Assembly (NCBI GenBank): GCA_003170295.1
Contig: PNAJ01000059.1
Span: 62,001 to 126,000, forward strand
Direction of reading: 5' to 3'
From: Bryobacterales bacterium
GTDB taxonomy: Bacteria; Acidobacteriota; Terriglobia; Bryobacterales; Bryobacteraceae
Length of the DNA: 64,000 nucleotides
Part shown: positions 1 to 9,662 of the stretch, in pieces
How positions within the stretch are numbered: position 1 is the first letter of the stretch
How the letters are laid out: each line of letters begins with the position of its first letter
Program-made: the position numbers and the translations under genes
The notes under the pieces: generated by a model
The model's input: only the letters and a program-made list of their open reading frames with translations
Databases searched by the model: none
What the model was told of the DNA's origin: nothing

Positions 1-934
1 GCTCGTCACCCGACTCATAACCGACAATGAGCAGGCGGGCACCGGCTTCTTTCATCGCCTTGAGGGTTTCGTAGTCGGTGGTGACGCGCGACGTGCAGGA
101 CCAGGTGAAGTTTAGGTTCTTCAACTCCGCGCAGACTTCGAGAGTGCGAGCCTTACGGTAGTTGAAAGTATCGTCGTCGAAGAAAATTTCCTTGAGGCCG
201 GGGAAATTTTCGAGAGCGTACTGGCATTCCGCGGCGATATCCTTGGCCGAACGCAGGCGCCAGCGGTGGCCAGAGTGGGTCTGCGGCCAGAGGCAGAAGG
301 TACACATGGCCGGGCAGCCGCGCGTGGTGTAGAAGGAAATATACGGATTCAGAAGAAACGGGACGTTGTATCGCTTGAAATCGAGATCGCGTTTGTAGAC
401 TTTCGAAACCCAGGGAAGTTCATCCAGATTCTCGATGACGGGGCCTTCGGGATTGTGAACGTTCTTGCCATCGGCACGATAGCTGACTCCGGGCAGTTCG
501 CTCAGCGGCGTGCCTTTCGCGTAGGCGACGATCTGGTGGTCGAATTCGCGGCGAACGATGAAATCGATGGCGGGGGATGCGTCGAGGGTCTTATCCGGCT
601 CGATGGTGACGGGCGGTCCGACGAAGCAAACCTTCATCGCCGGATTGGCATCCTTCATCATGTTGGCGATTCTGACGTCGACATGAAAACCGGGCGAGGA
701 AGTGAACAGTACGAGAAGTTCGTAGTCCTTCGCCATGGCGACGGTCTGCTCGATCGAAACACCGTGCGCCGGGGCGTCGAGCAGTTTGCTGTTTTCAAGC
801 ATTCCGGCCGGGTAACACAGCCATACGGGGTACCAATACGATTCGATTTCGCGTGTGGAGGGCCAGCGCGAGCCGGCTCCGCCGTCGAATCCTTCAAAAG
901 AGGGGGGATTTAAAAATAGCGTCTTCAGGGGCAT
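1..934 (-). CDS. hpnJ: Hopanoid-associated radical SAM protein HpnJ (partial)
   Basis: This gene is read on the minus strand from ATG at 934 and runs off the left edge, so only about 311 N-terminal residues are visible. The start MPLKTLFLNPPSFEGFDGGA is the characteristic HpnJ opening. It is followed by a B12-binding-like Rossmann region and then a radical-SAM cluster motif Cys-x3-Cys-x2-Cys in the context GCPAMCTFCLWPQ. HpnJ is a B12-type radical SAM enzyme of hopanoid side-chain (cyclitol ether) biosynthesis, so the product is expected to act on membrane hopanoids. The LolA-like gene lies 15 bp upstream on the same strand, which suggests co-transcription. Identification is confident; the C-terminal part is not visible. 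Confidence 0.9.
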   Translation of the reverse strand, partial: MPLKTLFLNPPSFEGFDGGAGSRWPSTREIESYWYPVWLCYPAGMLENSKLLDAPAHGVSIEQTVAMAKDYELLVLFTSSPGFHVDVRIANMMKDANPAMKVCFVGPPVTIEPDKTLDASPAIDFIVRREFDHQIVAYAKGTPLSELPGVSYRADGKNVHNPEGPVIENLDELPWVSKVYKRDLDFKRYNVPFLLNPYISFYTTRGCPAMCTFCLWPQTHSGHRWRLRSAKDIAAECQYALENFPGLKEIFFDDDTFNYRKARTLEVCAELKNLNFTWSCTSRVTTDYETLKAMKEAGARLLIVGYESGDE

Positions 935-949
935 TAAATGCGGATTCTC

Positions 950-1708
950 CTAGTGGGCGATGGCAGCGGAGGCCGGTTCTTCTTCGGCATTTTCCTGTTT
1001 GATGAAATTGCTGAAGTCCATATTCAGCTCCGCCCGGCCCACCAGCCGTACGTCCGCGGTGCTTGCCATGTGTTTCGGAATGGCTACGCCATCGTGAATT
1101 TCGTATTCGCGAACAAATTCGACCTTTTTTAGAAACACCGAAGGCGTTTTCACAAACACTCCGGATTCCCGGACGGGCATTCCGGTCTTCGCGTCGAGCC
1201 ACAACTCGCCTTTAAACAAGCCGACGCGTTTCTTTTTCGGCGTGAGCTGGAAGAGTTCGATCCTCTGACCGGCTTGCTCAATCGAACCCTTGTGACGGAA
1301 CTTGTAATTGGCTGCTGTGATGGCGATATCGTCGCTCTTGGTAGCTTCCATTTCGGCCTGGATGAAGCGCGCAATCACTTCCTGCTTAATGGTGTCATCG
1401 CCCTGAAAACCCAGGATCTTATAGCCGATCTTTCCGAGCTTGGAGATGGTGCGGAGCGCGATCAGCTTGCCTTGCTTTTCGAGGCGCGGCAGCTTGGCGT
1501 CAATCGAGACGTCCATCTGCACTCCACGCAGAGCGGCCTGCTGAGTACGAGTGGCGTCCTGGTACTGGGCGATGATGGGGAGATTGGCGTCGTCTGTTGC
1601 CCCAGACGCGGCGGTTGGCATGGCAATACCCGTAACTGCAAAGGGTAAAGCAACCAAAAAAGACGCTCTCAAACCGGTTGACAGACGCAAACAGTTACCC
1701 CTCGGCAT
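950..1708 (-). CDS. Secreted LolA-like (lipoprotein-sorting-fold) protein
   Basis: This 252-residue protein has a Sec signal peptide in the first ~37 residues (hydrophobic stretch ending near TAASGA). The mature part looks like the LolA/outer-membrane lipoprotein-sorting fold: a half-barrel built from strands such as the segment around FQLTPKKKRVGLFKGELWLD, followed by a strand pair describing modification and slope. Proteins of this kind bind acyl chains or carry lipids across the periplasm. It ends 15 bp before the hpnJ start on the same strand, so a role in hopanoid or envelope-lipid handling is a reasonable inference, not a demonstrated one. Start ATG 1708; no alternative start is better supported. 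Confidence 0.75.
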   Translation of the reverse strand: MPRGNCLRLSTGLRASFLVALPFAVTGIAMPTAASGATDDANLPIIAQYQDATRTQQAALRGVQMDVSIDAKLPRLEKQGKLIALRTISKLGKIGYKILGFQGDDTIKQEVIARFIQAEMEATKSDDIAITAANYKFRHKGSIEQAGQRIELFQLTPKKKRVGLFKGELWLDAKTGMPVRESGVFVKTPSVFLKKVEFVREYEIHDGVAIPKHMASTADVRLVGRAELNMDFSNFIKQENAEEEPASAAIAH

Positions 1709-1780
1709 GACCGAATTGCCACACTTGTACTGGCCTTAGTGTACCAGATCCTGGGTCCAGAGCGGCCCGAATAGCCAAAG

Positions 1781-1863
1781 CGCGCAGGACCGCGCACGAG
1801 GGTCGCGGCTCCATTTGAGGCCGCGTGTTTTTTGGAACCGCGACCTGCGGGAGCGGTCCGCGG
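1781..1863. repeat. Inverted pair of REP-like elements between the LolA-like gene and comEC
   Basis: Two inverted copies face each other: the reverse complement of 1786-1812 begins GGAGCCGCGACC, and 1834-1859 begins GGAACCGCGACC and ends GGGAGCGGTCC. The core resembles the REPs flanking the transposase at 41.8-42.3 kb (GAGCCGTGACC...GGGAGCGGTGT). The folded pair could also act as a terminator for comEC, which ends at 1871. Confidence 0.6.
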
Positions 1864-1870
1864 AGCGGCT

Positions 1871-4549
1871 TTACGGGTGCGGGAATGGAGTCAAAGCAGA
1901 GGAGGTTCCCTTTGACCACATCATCATGTCCACATTTAGGCGCTCGCCATCTGTCCGTACGGTGATCAGGCCGTCAAGATCGGTGCGCAGGACGGCGGTA
2001 TGGCGGTCTTTCAAACGGGCGAGCACGTCTTTATGGGGATGGCCGAAGGTATTCTCAAAGCCGTCAGATATAAGAGCGACGGAAGGCGAGACGGCGTCGA
2101 GGAAGGGCTGAATGGTGGACGTTTTCGATCCATGATGGCCGACTTTGAGCACGTCGGCGTGAAGATCGGCATTTTGGTATAGCAGACGCGCCTCCATCGG
2201 CTTCTCCATGTCGCCGGTGAGGAGGAAGGAGCGGGCGCCGTAGTGGATGCTGAAGGCGAGCGAATCGTTGTTGATCGCCTTGGTGGGTACGAAATCGGGT
2301 GGAGGGGAGAGGATTTCGATGCGGGCGCCGGAGAGATCGAAGGCCGGCTCGGAGTGCCGCCGGATTACGGGGATATGAAGGCGTGCGGCGCGGCTGAGCA
2401 GAGCCGGCTGGGGATTGGCGCCGGTCCAGAGCTCACGGGGGTGGAAATTTTCGAGGATCGAAGGGAGTCCGCCGATGTGATCTTCGTGGGCGTGCGTGGC
2501 GACGACGATATCGAGGCTGCGGATGCCTCGGCTCCAGAGATAGGGGGAGACGACATCCTCGCCGGTGTCGAGACTGTTGCGGCGCTTTGGGCCGTATTGG
2601 AGTAAACCGCCGCCATCGATCAGCATGCGAGCGCCGGCGGGGAAGACGACTAGGAGGCTGTCGCCTTGGCCTACGTCGATGGCGGTTAGTTCCAGGCAGC
2701 CGGAGGGCCGCCTGAAAGGGCGGCTGCCGCCAGTATTGGCGGCCCCACAAGACGGGCAGTTTTCGAGGGTTTCACAAGGAGTTTTGGAGGGGAAGGGCTG
2801 CCAAATCAGGAGAGTGAAGAGTGCAAGCACGGCGGCTAGGGCGGGCCAGCGGAGATACTTTCTCTGGATGAGGAGAGCGAGGATGATCAACGACGCGACG
2901 AAGGAAAGGGCTAGCCACAGAGGAGGGTCGGGGAGACGCCAGTTGGGCTCCATGCCAGCATGCCAGTCGACTACGCGGGCGGAGAAATTCAGCATTCCAC
3001 TGGCGAGCGCGGCAGCCCAATGCCAGCCGCTGAAGATCGCGAGAAAGCCGACGGGGACCAGCATTCCCATCACTGGCGAAACGATGATATTCGCTGAGAA
3101 TCCGGAGAAAGACACGCGATGGAAATATTCGGCCATGGGGAGAGCGAGTCCGATCTGCACTACGGCTGAGATCGCGGCGAGATTGTAGGCGAAGAGCGCG
3201 AGGCGGATAAAAAAGGCCAGAACCGGAAGAATCAGGCTCTTTGGGATGCGAGTGAAAGACTGGATGGTTTCCGCGATGAGGCGCAGCTCGACGCGAAATT
3301 GCGCGATGCGAGGCTCCATGTGCGGATCGGCCTCGACGGCGGAGGGGCCTTTCAGCGCGAGAAGGAGCGGTCGCGAAGTGGCTTGCAGCAAGGGCGCGAC
3401 GAATGCTCCAATGACGGCGACGCAGAGGAACGATAGCTGAAAGGCGGCGTCGAAGAGCTGCTCGGGGTCCCACAGGAGGTAGAGGAGCGCGACAGCGGCG
3501 AGAAGGTTCAGCACGCGTCCGCGGCGGAAAAAGAAGCGGGCGATCAGGTAGAGAGTGAATCCACCGGCGGCGCGCACGACGGGCGCGTGGAGTCCGGATA
3601 CCAGGGCGTAGAGCCAGGCGGCGGCGCAGGTGATGGCGAGCGAGGGGAGCTCGGCGAGCGAGCAGACGCGCAGGAGGAAGAGGAGGCATCCGGCTAGGAT
3701 GGTCACGTGAAATCCGGCGATGATCAGCGTGTGATACGTGCCGGTGCGGCGGAAATTTACGGTCCAGACTTTTTGGAGCTTGGAGGTTTCGCCGATTAAG
3801 ATGGCTTCCATCATTGCGGCGTTGTAGGTGTCGCCGGGGTACAACGTTTCGATGCGGTCGATTGCAGACGTGCGGAGGGCGAAGATGACGGACCAGAAGC
3901 GGGAACCGCAGCGGCCGGGGAGAATTCGCGCAGAGGAGTGGCGGGTCATGCTGGCGGTCCAGAAGACTTTTTGGCGGGCGAGATAGAGCGCGTAATCGAA
4001 GGAGCCGGGGTTGTTGTAATTGTGCGGAGGACGGATGCGGGCTTCGATCTCGACGCGCTGTCCGTAGTCGAGGCGCTGGGGAGTCGCGTCGTCATCGAGG
4101 GCAAGGCTGACGCGGGCTCGGGCACCGGGGTCGAGTTCGAGAGTGAATTGTTCGCGGTTTTCCGAGAAGACGGTCGGTTCGACTACGCAGCCTTCGAGAA
4201 TCATGATTTCGCGGGAGCCGGCGTCGATAGTGGGTGCGGGGCCTGGGCGGTGGAAGGACTCGGTTAAAGCTCCGGTGAAGAAGATCGCCAGGAATAGGGA
4301 GGTCTTGCGGAGCCACTTCGAACTTGCGAGAGCGAAGAGCGCGAAGGCTAGCGCGGGGAAGGTGGATTCGCGGATGGAGAATCCGAGGTAGTGGCCGGTG
4401 AGGATTCCGGCGGCGATGCAGACTACGGGGAGTATTAGAGGATCGCGCAATAGAGGTTGTGCGGGAGCGGCCGGAAAAGTCTCAGCCTGATACACTGTGG
4501 CCGTGAGTACTCGACGAGATTTGCTTCGGTCCATTGCCGCGGCTGCCAC
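1871..4549 (-). CDS. comEC: ComEC/Rec2 DNA-uptake channel protein
   Basis: This is a full-length three-part ComEC of about 880 residues. It has an N-terminal DUF4131 region with several membrane helices (residues ~35-215), a polytopic Competence domain (~230-520), and a C-terminal metallo-beta-lactamase-fold domain (~615-880) with AIDVGQGDS and the metal motif THAHEDHIGG near residue 686. ComEC forms the inner-membrane channel for single-stranded DNA during natural transformation; the MBL domain is thought to be the nuclease. Residues ~599-614 are encoded by a palindromic repeat (2707-2751) sitting between the channel and the MBL domain. The start is uncertain: GTG at 4495 gives MYQAETFPAAP and avoids overlapping the divergent gene at 4503. 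No other com gene is visible. Confidence 0.92.
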   Translation of the reverse strand: MAAAAMDRSKSRRVLTATVYQAETFPAAPAQPLLRDPLILPVVCIAAGILTGHYLGFSIRESTFPALAFALFALASSKWLRKTSLFLAIFFTGALTESFHRPGPAPTIDAGSREIMILEGCVVEPTVFSENREQFTLELDPGARARVSLALDDDATPQRLDYGQRVEIEARIRPPHNYNNPGSFDYALYLARQKVFWTASMTRHSSARILPGRCGSRFWSVIFALRTSAIDRIETLYPGDTYNAAMMEAILIGETSKLQKVWTVNFRRTGTYHTLIIAGFHVTILAGCLLFLLRVCSLAELPSLAITCAAAWLYALVSGLHAPVVRAAGGFTLYLIARFFFRRGRVLNLLAAVALLYLLWDPEQLFDAAFQLSFLCVAVIGAFVAPLLQATSRPLLLALKGPSAVEADPHMEPRIAQFRVELRLIAETIQSFTRIPKSLILPVLAFFIRLALFAYNLAAISAVVQIGLALPMAEYFHRVSFSGFSANIIVSPVMGMLVPVGFLAIFSGWHWAAALASGMLNFSARVVDWHAGMEPNWRLPDPPLWLALSFVASLIILALLIQRKYLRWPALAAVLALFTLLIWQPFPSKTPCETLENCPSCGAANTGGSRPFRRPSGCLELTAIDVGQGDSLLVVFPAGARMLIDGGGLLQYGPKRRNSLDTGEDVVSPYLWSRGIRSLDIVVATHAHEDHIGGLPSILENFHPRELWTGANPQPALLSRAARLHIPVIRRHSEPAFDLSGARIEILSPPPDFVPTKAINNDSLAFSIHYGARSFLLTGDMEKPMEARLLYQNADLHADVLKVGHHGSKTSTIQPFLDAVSPSVALISDGFENTFGHPHKDVLARLKDRHTAVLRTDLDGLITVRTDGERLNVDMMMWSKGTSSALTPFPHP
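2707..2751 (-). repeat. Palindromic repeat, family C, inside comEC
   Basis: Reverse-complemented, this reads CTTGTGGGGCCGCCAATA followed by CTGGCGGCAGCCGCC and a TTTCAGGCGGC tail. The same ~45-base element occurs at 38557-38601 in another coding gene with only two mismatches. In comEC it is translated CGAANTGGSRPFRRP, a low-complexity linker. Confidence 0.75.
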
Positions 4550-4940
4550 GGTGTTGCCGGCTGCGGCTCAGCATGAGCATCCAGAGGTGGTGGCCGCTTA
4601 CACGCTCAAGGTTTTTTCTCCGGACGAGATGAAGCGGGTGGCGACGCTGGTCGACCTGATTATTCCTCGGACGGATACGCCGGGGGCGTCGGATGCCCAT
4701 GTGCCGGAGTTTATCGATCGCAAGCTGTCGCTCAACGAGGAGTTGAAGGATCGGTTCCTGGCGGGGCTGCGCGGGTTCGATGGGGTCTTGAGCGACTCGA
4801 ATCCATTCTCGAAGCTCCTTAAAGAGATGACGATCGACGGATATTACACGTCGAAAGAGGGGCTCACGCAGGAGTTGGGGTGGCATGGGAACACGTTCCT
4901 GACGGAGTTTAAGGGGTGCACGCATGCAGACCACGAATGA
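4503..4940 (+). CDS. Gluconate 2-dehydrogenase subunit 3 family protein (TAT-type signal)
   Basis: A ~145-residue small subunit of the gluconate 2-dehydrogenase subunit 3 family. It opens [20 protein letters not shown], a twin-arginine-type signal, and contains the family-typical segment [23 protein letters not shown] at 4503 is preferred over GTG at 4497 because it puts the RR pair at the right distance from the start. The 3' end overlaps the GMC flavoprotein by 17 bases, so the two are translated together. In this family the small subunit escorts the flavoprotein through the TAT system and sits in a periplasmic membrane-bound dehydrogenase; the cytochrome subunit is not in the window. Confidence 0.87.
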   Translation: MSTRRDLLRSIAAAATVLPAAAQHEHPEVVAAYTLKVFSPDEMKRVATLVDLIIPRTDTPGASDAHVPEFIDRKLSLNEELKDRFLAGLRGFDGVLSDSNPFSKLLKEMTIDGYYTSKEGLTQELGWHGNTFLTEFKGCTHADHE

Positions 4941-6552
4941 CGTCATCGTGATCGGGAGCGGGGCATCGGGCGGGATGGCGGCTTGGAATTTGACGCGGCA
5001 GGGCGTGGATGTTTTGATGCTCGACGCGGGGACTCGATTTGCGCGGGCGAAATTCTGGACGCATGTGAAGCCTTGGGAGTGGAATGCGAGAGTCGATCGG
5101 GGGGATCGGCCACCGCAGTTTTATCTCGACACGAAGGAGCAGCCTTACGATACGCCGCAGGGTCAGCCGTTCGATCTGGTGCGGGTGTGGGGGCGCGGCG
5201 GCAAGACCAATGTCTGGGGACGCGTGGCGCTGCGATATTCCGACGTCGATTTTGCGGGTCCGGAACGAGACGGATGGGAGATTCCATGGCCGATCCGGTA
5301 TCGCGACATCAAGCCGTATTACGACAAGGTGGATCAGTTCATTGGCGTGTGCGGGGGAACGGACGATCAGGATTCATTGCCGGGGAGTCCTTACATGCTG
5401 CCGGCGGCTCCGCCTCGGTGCGGCGAAAGATTGTTGCAGAAGGCTGGGCGATCTGTGGGTGTATCGATTGTCGCGGGGCGGAGGGCGGTTTTAACCAAAC
5501 CTCATGGCGGGCATGCGGCTTGTCATTACTGCGGGAGCTGCGGGCGAGGATGCGACGTCGGAGCGTTCTTCAATGCGTCGGATTATCTGATCGAGCCGGC
5601 GATGGAGACGGGCAAGCTGCGCGTGATGGATAACGCTGTCGTCGCGCGGGTGCTCGTTGATGACGAGGGGAAGGCGAACGGGGTCCAGTATTTCGATCGC
5701 GTCACGAAAGAGGAACACACGCTGCGGGCGCGCGTCGTGATCGTGGCGGCGTCCTGCATCGATTCCACTCGGATTCTGCTGAACTCGAAGTCGACCGCGC
5801 ATCCGAATGGGATCGGCAATTCCTCCGATGTGATCGGGCGGTATTTGAGCGAGCAGATCCGGTTTCACATGTACGGATTTCTGCCGGAGTTGATCGGCGG
5901 GCCGACGCAGAACGACGACGGGATCGGCGGCGAACATATTTATATGCCCCGGTTCAATCATCGCGGGGCGAAGAGGGATTATTTACGAGGATTCGGCGCG
6001 CAGTTCTGGGGATCGGGCGCACAGGCGGATGCGGGATTCGCGAAGGTGCTGCCCGGCTTCGGCGTCGATTTCAAGACTGCGGTTAAAAAGCGCTATCCCG
6101 CGCTGGTGGCGCTGCATCCTTATGGTGAGGTTCTGCCGCGCGCGGAGAATCGGGTGCGGGTGGACGACGCACACGTGGATCGTTATGGAGTACCCGTGGC
6201 TCGGATCGAGTATAAAATCGGCGAGAACGAACACAAGATGGCCAAAGAGATGTACGATACGGCTGAGCAGATCCTGCGGGCGGCGAAGGCCGAGATCATG
6301 CCGTTTCAACGAGGCCATCTGGACGTGGCGGGCAGCGCGATTCATGAGCATGGGACATGCCGGATGGGTGCGGACAAGAAACGGAGCGCGCTGAACGGTT
6401 TTTGCCAGATGCACGATGTGCCGAACGTGTTCGTGGTGGACGGCGCGGCGTTTACTACCGCTTCAGAGAAGAATCCGACGCTGACGATTCTCGCGCTGGC
6501 GTGGCGGGCGACGGATTATCTGGCGCAGGAGATGAAGAGCGGCCGGGTTTGA
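4924..6552 (+). CDS. GMC-family FAD-dependent oxidoreductase (dehydrogenase large subunit)
   Basis: A 542-residue GMC flavoprotein. The N-terminus has the FAD dinucleotide fold [14 protein letters not shown] Cys-rich insertion [13 protein letters not shown] near residue 200 is typical of the gluconate/sorbitol dehydrogenase large subunits. The C-terminal GMC domain carries the catalytic His region HEHGTCRMG near residue 476 and the motif [17 protein letters not shown]. It probably oxidises a sugar or sugar alcohol in the periplasm and passes electrons to a cytochrome; it has no signal of its own and would ride with the TAT-exported subunit 3 encoded just upstream with overlapping reading frames. 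The substrate cannot be read from sequence. Confidence 0.92.
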   Translation: MQTTNDVIVIGSGASGGMAAWNLTRQGVDVLMLDAGTRFARAKFWTHVKPWEWNARVDRGDRPPQFYLDTKEQPYDTPQGQPFDLVRVWGRGGKTNVWGRVALRYSDVDFAGPERDGWEIPWPIRYRDIKPYYDKVDQFIGVCGGTDDQDSLPGSPYMLPAAPPRCGERLLQKAGRSVGVSIVAGRRAVLTKPHGGHAACHYCGSCGRGCDVGAFFNASDYLIEPAMETGKLRVMDNAVVARVLVDDEGKANGVQYFDRVTKEEHTLRARVVIVAASCIDSTRILLNSKSTAHPNGIGNSSDVIGRYLSEQIRFHMYGFLPELIGGPTQNDDGIGGEHIYMPRFNHRGAKRDYLRGFGAQFWGSGAQADAGFAKVLPGFGVDFKTAVKKRYPALVALHPYGEVLPRAENRVRVDDAHVDRYGVPVARIEYKIGENEHKMAKEMYDTAEQILRAAKAEIMPFQRGHLDVAGSAIHEHGTCRMGADKKRSALNGFCQMHDVPNVFVVDGAAFTTASEKNPTLTILALAWRATDYLAQEMKSGRV

Positions 6553-6561
6553 CCCATCTGT

Positions 6562-6840
6562 CTAGCGCTCGTGAAACAGTTCGATCCAGGCGCAGGTTGC
6601 CGCGAACGGCGCGTCCGGGTCTTCCGCGAAGGTGTACTTCACTATGTTCGTGTTTGAAGCCTCGATCCAATCCGGTTGAAGCAGATCCGGGGGCAGTGCG
6701 ATTGCGAAGAAGTCGACTGCGCTTATAGTCGACTCTGACAATGGAACGGTCCAGTCAAACTCAGCGTTGGAATAGTTCAGCGTCGCGTTGGCAAGCGACG
6801 AGGCGAGGACACATAAAGCAAGTGTCAGCGAAAACTTCAT
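6562..6840 (-). CDS. Small secreted hypothetical protein
   Basis: A 92-residue product with a clear N-terminal signal peptide (MKFSLTLALCVLASSLANA) followed by a short beta-rich mature part containing one Cys near the C-terminus. No family was recognised and there is no PEP-CTERM or LPxTG tail. It is convergent with the GMC gene (10 bp apart) and divergent from the gene at 6901. It could be a remnant of a longer secreted protein. Confidence 0.55.
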   Translation of the reverse strand: MKFSLTLALCVLASSLANATLNYSNAEFDWTVPLSESTISAVDFFAIALPPDLLQPDWIEASNTNIVKYTFAEDPDAPFAATCAWIELFHER

Positions 6841-6900
6841 ACCCTATTCAATAGAGATCGACAAATTTGGCTTAGTCTCTAGTAGTAACACAAATTCTCT

Positions 6901-8466
6901 ATGAAGTCGCTTGTAGTAGGTATCGTTCTGGCGGTGTCCGGGTCGGCCGCCGACCGCTGGATCGAGTACCGCATCGGCCCCTTCCACGTGATCAGCAATG
7001 CGGGCGATAAGGCGGCACGGGAAAAGCTCAATCAAATCGAGCAATTTCGCTATGCGTTGGGGACCGAGCTGGGCAAGATTGGCATGGGCAAGGATGGGCT
7101 GGTCACGGTTTGGCCTATCGATCTCGTCCTGTTTGCAAGCCAGCGCGAGTATCTTGCGCATGCGCCCGGGAAGCCGTTTATCGAGGGCGGATCGGCGACT
7201 CTGAGCGCCTGGACCGGCGATACCGCTCTGCCGCGCGAGTGGCTGCGGGCCCTGGCGCGCTTGCTGATCGACGAAAATGCGGGGCGCATGCCGGATGCGA
7301 TCGAGACGGCGCTGTGCGATTTATTCTCGACGATTAAAGTGAACAATACGAAAGTTTCCCTGGGTGCGCCGCTTCCCGAAGGGGAGCTTCAAAAAGACCG
7401 TATGCGCGCCTGGGCGAAGATGCAGATGCTGGCCACTCTGCCGGATTATAGCGGCAAGCTGCGGGTCTATCTAAATAACATGCAGCAGAATGGCGATGAA
7501 GCGGTCGCGGTGCGTAACGCCTTCGATCTGACTCCGGCGAAGATCGAGGTGCAACTGGACGCGTATATTCGCGCGGGGAAATTCGAGGCTGCGCCGGTTG
7601 GAGGCGAGCCGCTCGATCCGAATCGCGATTTTCCGGAGAAGGTTTTGGACATGGCTGTGGTTCAGGGCCTGTTTGCCGAACTCGCCGCGGGCGGAAAGAA
7701 TTTTCCGCCGGATAGCGCTCGGGGATTGGTCGAGAAGGACACGCGGGCGGCGCTGGAGCTGGCGATCAAGGCGAATCCGCGATGGGGGGAGCCGCATTTC
7801 CGCCTTGCCGCGCTCGAAACCAACTCGATCGGGAAAATAAAAGATCTTAAGGAGGCAGCGGCGCTCGATCCGCGCAATGCGTCGTATTGGCAGGGACTCG
7901 CGGAGGCGCAGGCGGCGGCGAATCTCTACGACGATGCCGCGAAATCGTGGTCGCAAGCCGAGCATGCGGCGGCGGACGAGGCGGAAAGGGCTCGGATTCA
8001 TATCGCGAAGATGGCGCTTGACGCCGCGCGCGCGGATTTCACGGAGGCGGAGAAGAAGCGCCGGGCCGAAGAAGCGGCTCACGATCTGGAGCGTGTGAAA
8101 CGGGCGGCGGCGGCAGAAGTTCACGCGGCGGAGGCGGCGGCGAACGCGCGATTGAACGCGGGCAAAGGCGGGTATCAGAAACCTGTGGAATGGTGGGACG
8201 ATCCAAGCGGAGAAAAAGTGGAAGGAAAACTCACGCGCGTCGATTGTCTCAATGGTCCGCTGCGGTTGACCATTCAGAAAGACGGCGGCGCTGCGGTCAA
8301 AGTGGCGGTGCGGGATTTGAAGAAGCTGACCGTGAACGGAGCGAACGAGGCGCGATTCGGATGCGGGGTCGCCAAGCCCGCGCGTAAGATCCGATTGGTT
8401 TATGAAGCCAAGCCCGATGCGAAGCTGGGAACGCTGGGAGACGTGCTGGTGGTAGAGTTCCCCTGA
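6901..8466 (+). CDS. Secreted TPR-like protein of unknown function
   Basis: A 521-residue protein with a short signal peptide (MKSLVVGIVLAVSGSA). The N-terminal half (30-230) resembles the DUF1570/peptidase-like region often found before TPR repeats in acidobacterial proteins. Residues ~280-400 look like helical TPR pairs (PRWGEPHFRLAALE and PRNASYWQGLAEAQAA). Residues ~360-410 form a highly charged Ala/Glu/Arg coiled coil, and the C-terminus is a small beta domain. No catalytic motif is visible. The stop codon overlaps the start of the MFS gene by one base (TGATG), so the pair is an operon. Function unknown. Confidence 0.8.
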   Translation: MKSLVVGIVLAVSGSAADRWIEYRIGPFHVISNAGDKAAREKLNQIEQFRYALGTELGKIGMGKDGLVTVWPIDLVLFASQREYLAHAPGKPFIEGGSATLSAWTGDTALPREWLRALARLLIDENAGRMPDAIETALCDLFSTIKVNNTKVSLGAPLPEGELQKDRMRAWAKMQMLATLPDYSGKLRVYLNNMQQNGDEAVAVRNAFDLTPAKIEVQLDAYIRAGKFEAAPVGGEPLDPNRDFPEKVLDMAVVQGLFAELAAGGKNFPPDSARGLVEKDTRAALELAIKANPRWGEPHFRLAALETNSIGKIKDLKEAAALDPRNASYWQGLAEAQAAANLYDDAAKSWSQAEHAAADEAERARIHIAKMALDAARADFTEAEKKRRAEEAAHDLERVKRAAAAEVHAAEAAANARLNAGKGGYQKPVEWWDDPSGEKVEGKLTRVDCLNGPLRLTIQKDGGAAVKVAVRDLKKLTVNGANEARFGCGVAKPARKIRLVYEAKPDAKLGTLGDVLVVEFP

Positions 8467-9662
8467 TGACTCGGATTCCGCTGCGGTGGATTGCAATCGG
8501 TATTTTCCTTTTCGCTCCCATGTTCAATTACCTGGACCGGAGCCTGATGGCGGCGCTGGCGCCAACCCTCAAAACCGATTTTCACCTCGACAACGCCCAG
8601 TACGGTTGGATTCTTTCCGCCTTTTCGCTGGCTTACGCACTGACGGCTCCGCTGGCGGGCGTCTTCATCGATCGGGTGGGCTTGAACATGGGCGCGATGA
8701 TCGCGGTGGCGGCGTTTTCCTGCACGGGAGCGGCTACCGGATTGGCCGCTTCGTTTGGCGGATTCGCGGCAATCCGCACCGCGTTCGGGATCACCGCGGC
8801 GGCGGGCATTCCGCTGTTCGGCAAAGCCAACGCGATGTATCTGGAACCGAGCGAAAGAGCGCTGGGAACCGCGATGAGTCAAGTGGGCATCAGCCTGGGC
8901 GGCGCACTGGCGCCGGTGATTGTCGCCGCGCTGACGCCTTTGTACGGATGGCAATCGTCGTTTTGGGTGTGTGGAGCGCTGGGGTTGGTGTGGGTGCCTT
9001 TGTGGTTTTTCGTGGCAAAAAACATTCCCGCAAAAGAAATGGCGCCCGCCGAGAAGGGAGCGGCGACTCTTAAGGAGCTGTTGCGGGATAGAAGAGTCTG
9101 GGGATTGGCATTTGCGACCGTGTTCATCATGTCGCTCTACACCTTGTGGACGAACTGGACCACCATTTATTTCGTGCACGACTGGAACATGACGGGCGAA
9201 GAGGCGAATCGGCGTTTCGCATGGATGCCTCCGGTGTTCGGCGTCATGGGCGGATTTTTCGGCGGCTGGTTGACGTTTCGCTCGATTCGAGGGGGGACGG
9301 AGGTGATCGCGGCGCGGTTGAAAGTTTCGTGGGTAAGCGCGGCCCTGCTGCTGGTGACAGCGGCGATTCCACTGATGCCTACGCGCGGTCTGGCTGCGGC
9401 GGCGGTGAGCATGAGCTTTTTCTGGTCGGTATGCATTTCGACGAATCTTTATGCGCTGCCGATCGATCTGTTCGGTCCACGTCGGGCGGCGTTCGGCGTT
9501 GCGGTGTTGACGTTCGCTTATGGATTGATGCAGGCTTTCGCGTCGCCTGTGATCGGCGGGATGGTGGATCATTTCGGATTCCGCGCGGTGTGCGTCACCA
9601 TGTCGATGCTGCCGCTGGTGGGGGTCGGGATACTGCAAGTGACGGCAAGGAAAACCACATGA
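8466..9662 (+). CDS. MFS transporter (anion:cation symporter-like)
   Basis: A 398-residue major facilitator superfamily protein with about 12 predicted helices. The motif NYLDRS in helix 1 and the loop RVGLNMGAM after helix 2 are characteristic of the sugar-acid (ACS-type) MFS branch that imports hexuronates, galactonate and similar organic anions. The start ATG 8466 overlaps the stop of the upstream secreted protein. The physiological substrate is unknown; the gluconate-dehydrogenase-like pair 2 kb upstream makes a sugar-acid substrate plausible, but this is inference. Confidence 0.87.
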   Translation: MTRIPLRWIAIGIFLFAPMFNYLDRSLMAALAPTLKTDFHLDNAQYGWILSAFSLAYALTAPLAGVFIDRVGLNMGAMIAVAAFSCTGAATGLAASFGGFAAIRTAFGITAAAGIPLFGKANAMYLEPSERALGTAMSQVGISLGGALAPVIVAALTPLYGWQSSFWVCGALGLVWVPLWFFVAKNIPAKEMAPAEKGAATLKELLRDRRVWGLAFATVFIMSLYTLWTNWTTIYFVHDWNMTGEEANRRFAWMPPVFGVMGGFFGGWLTFRSIRGGTEVIAARLKVSWVSAALLLVTAAIPLMPTRGLAAAAVSMSFFWSVCISTNLYALPIDLFGPRRAAFGVAVLTFAYGLMQAFASPVIGGMVDHFGFRAVCVTMSMLPLVGVGILQVTARKTT

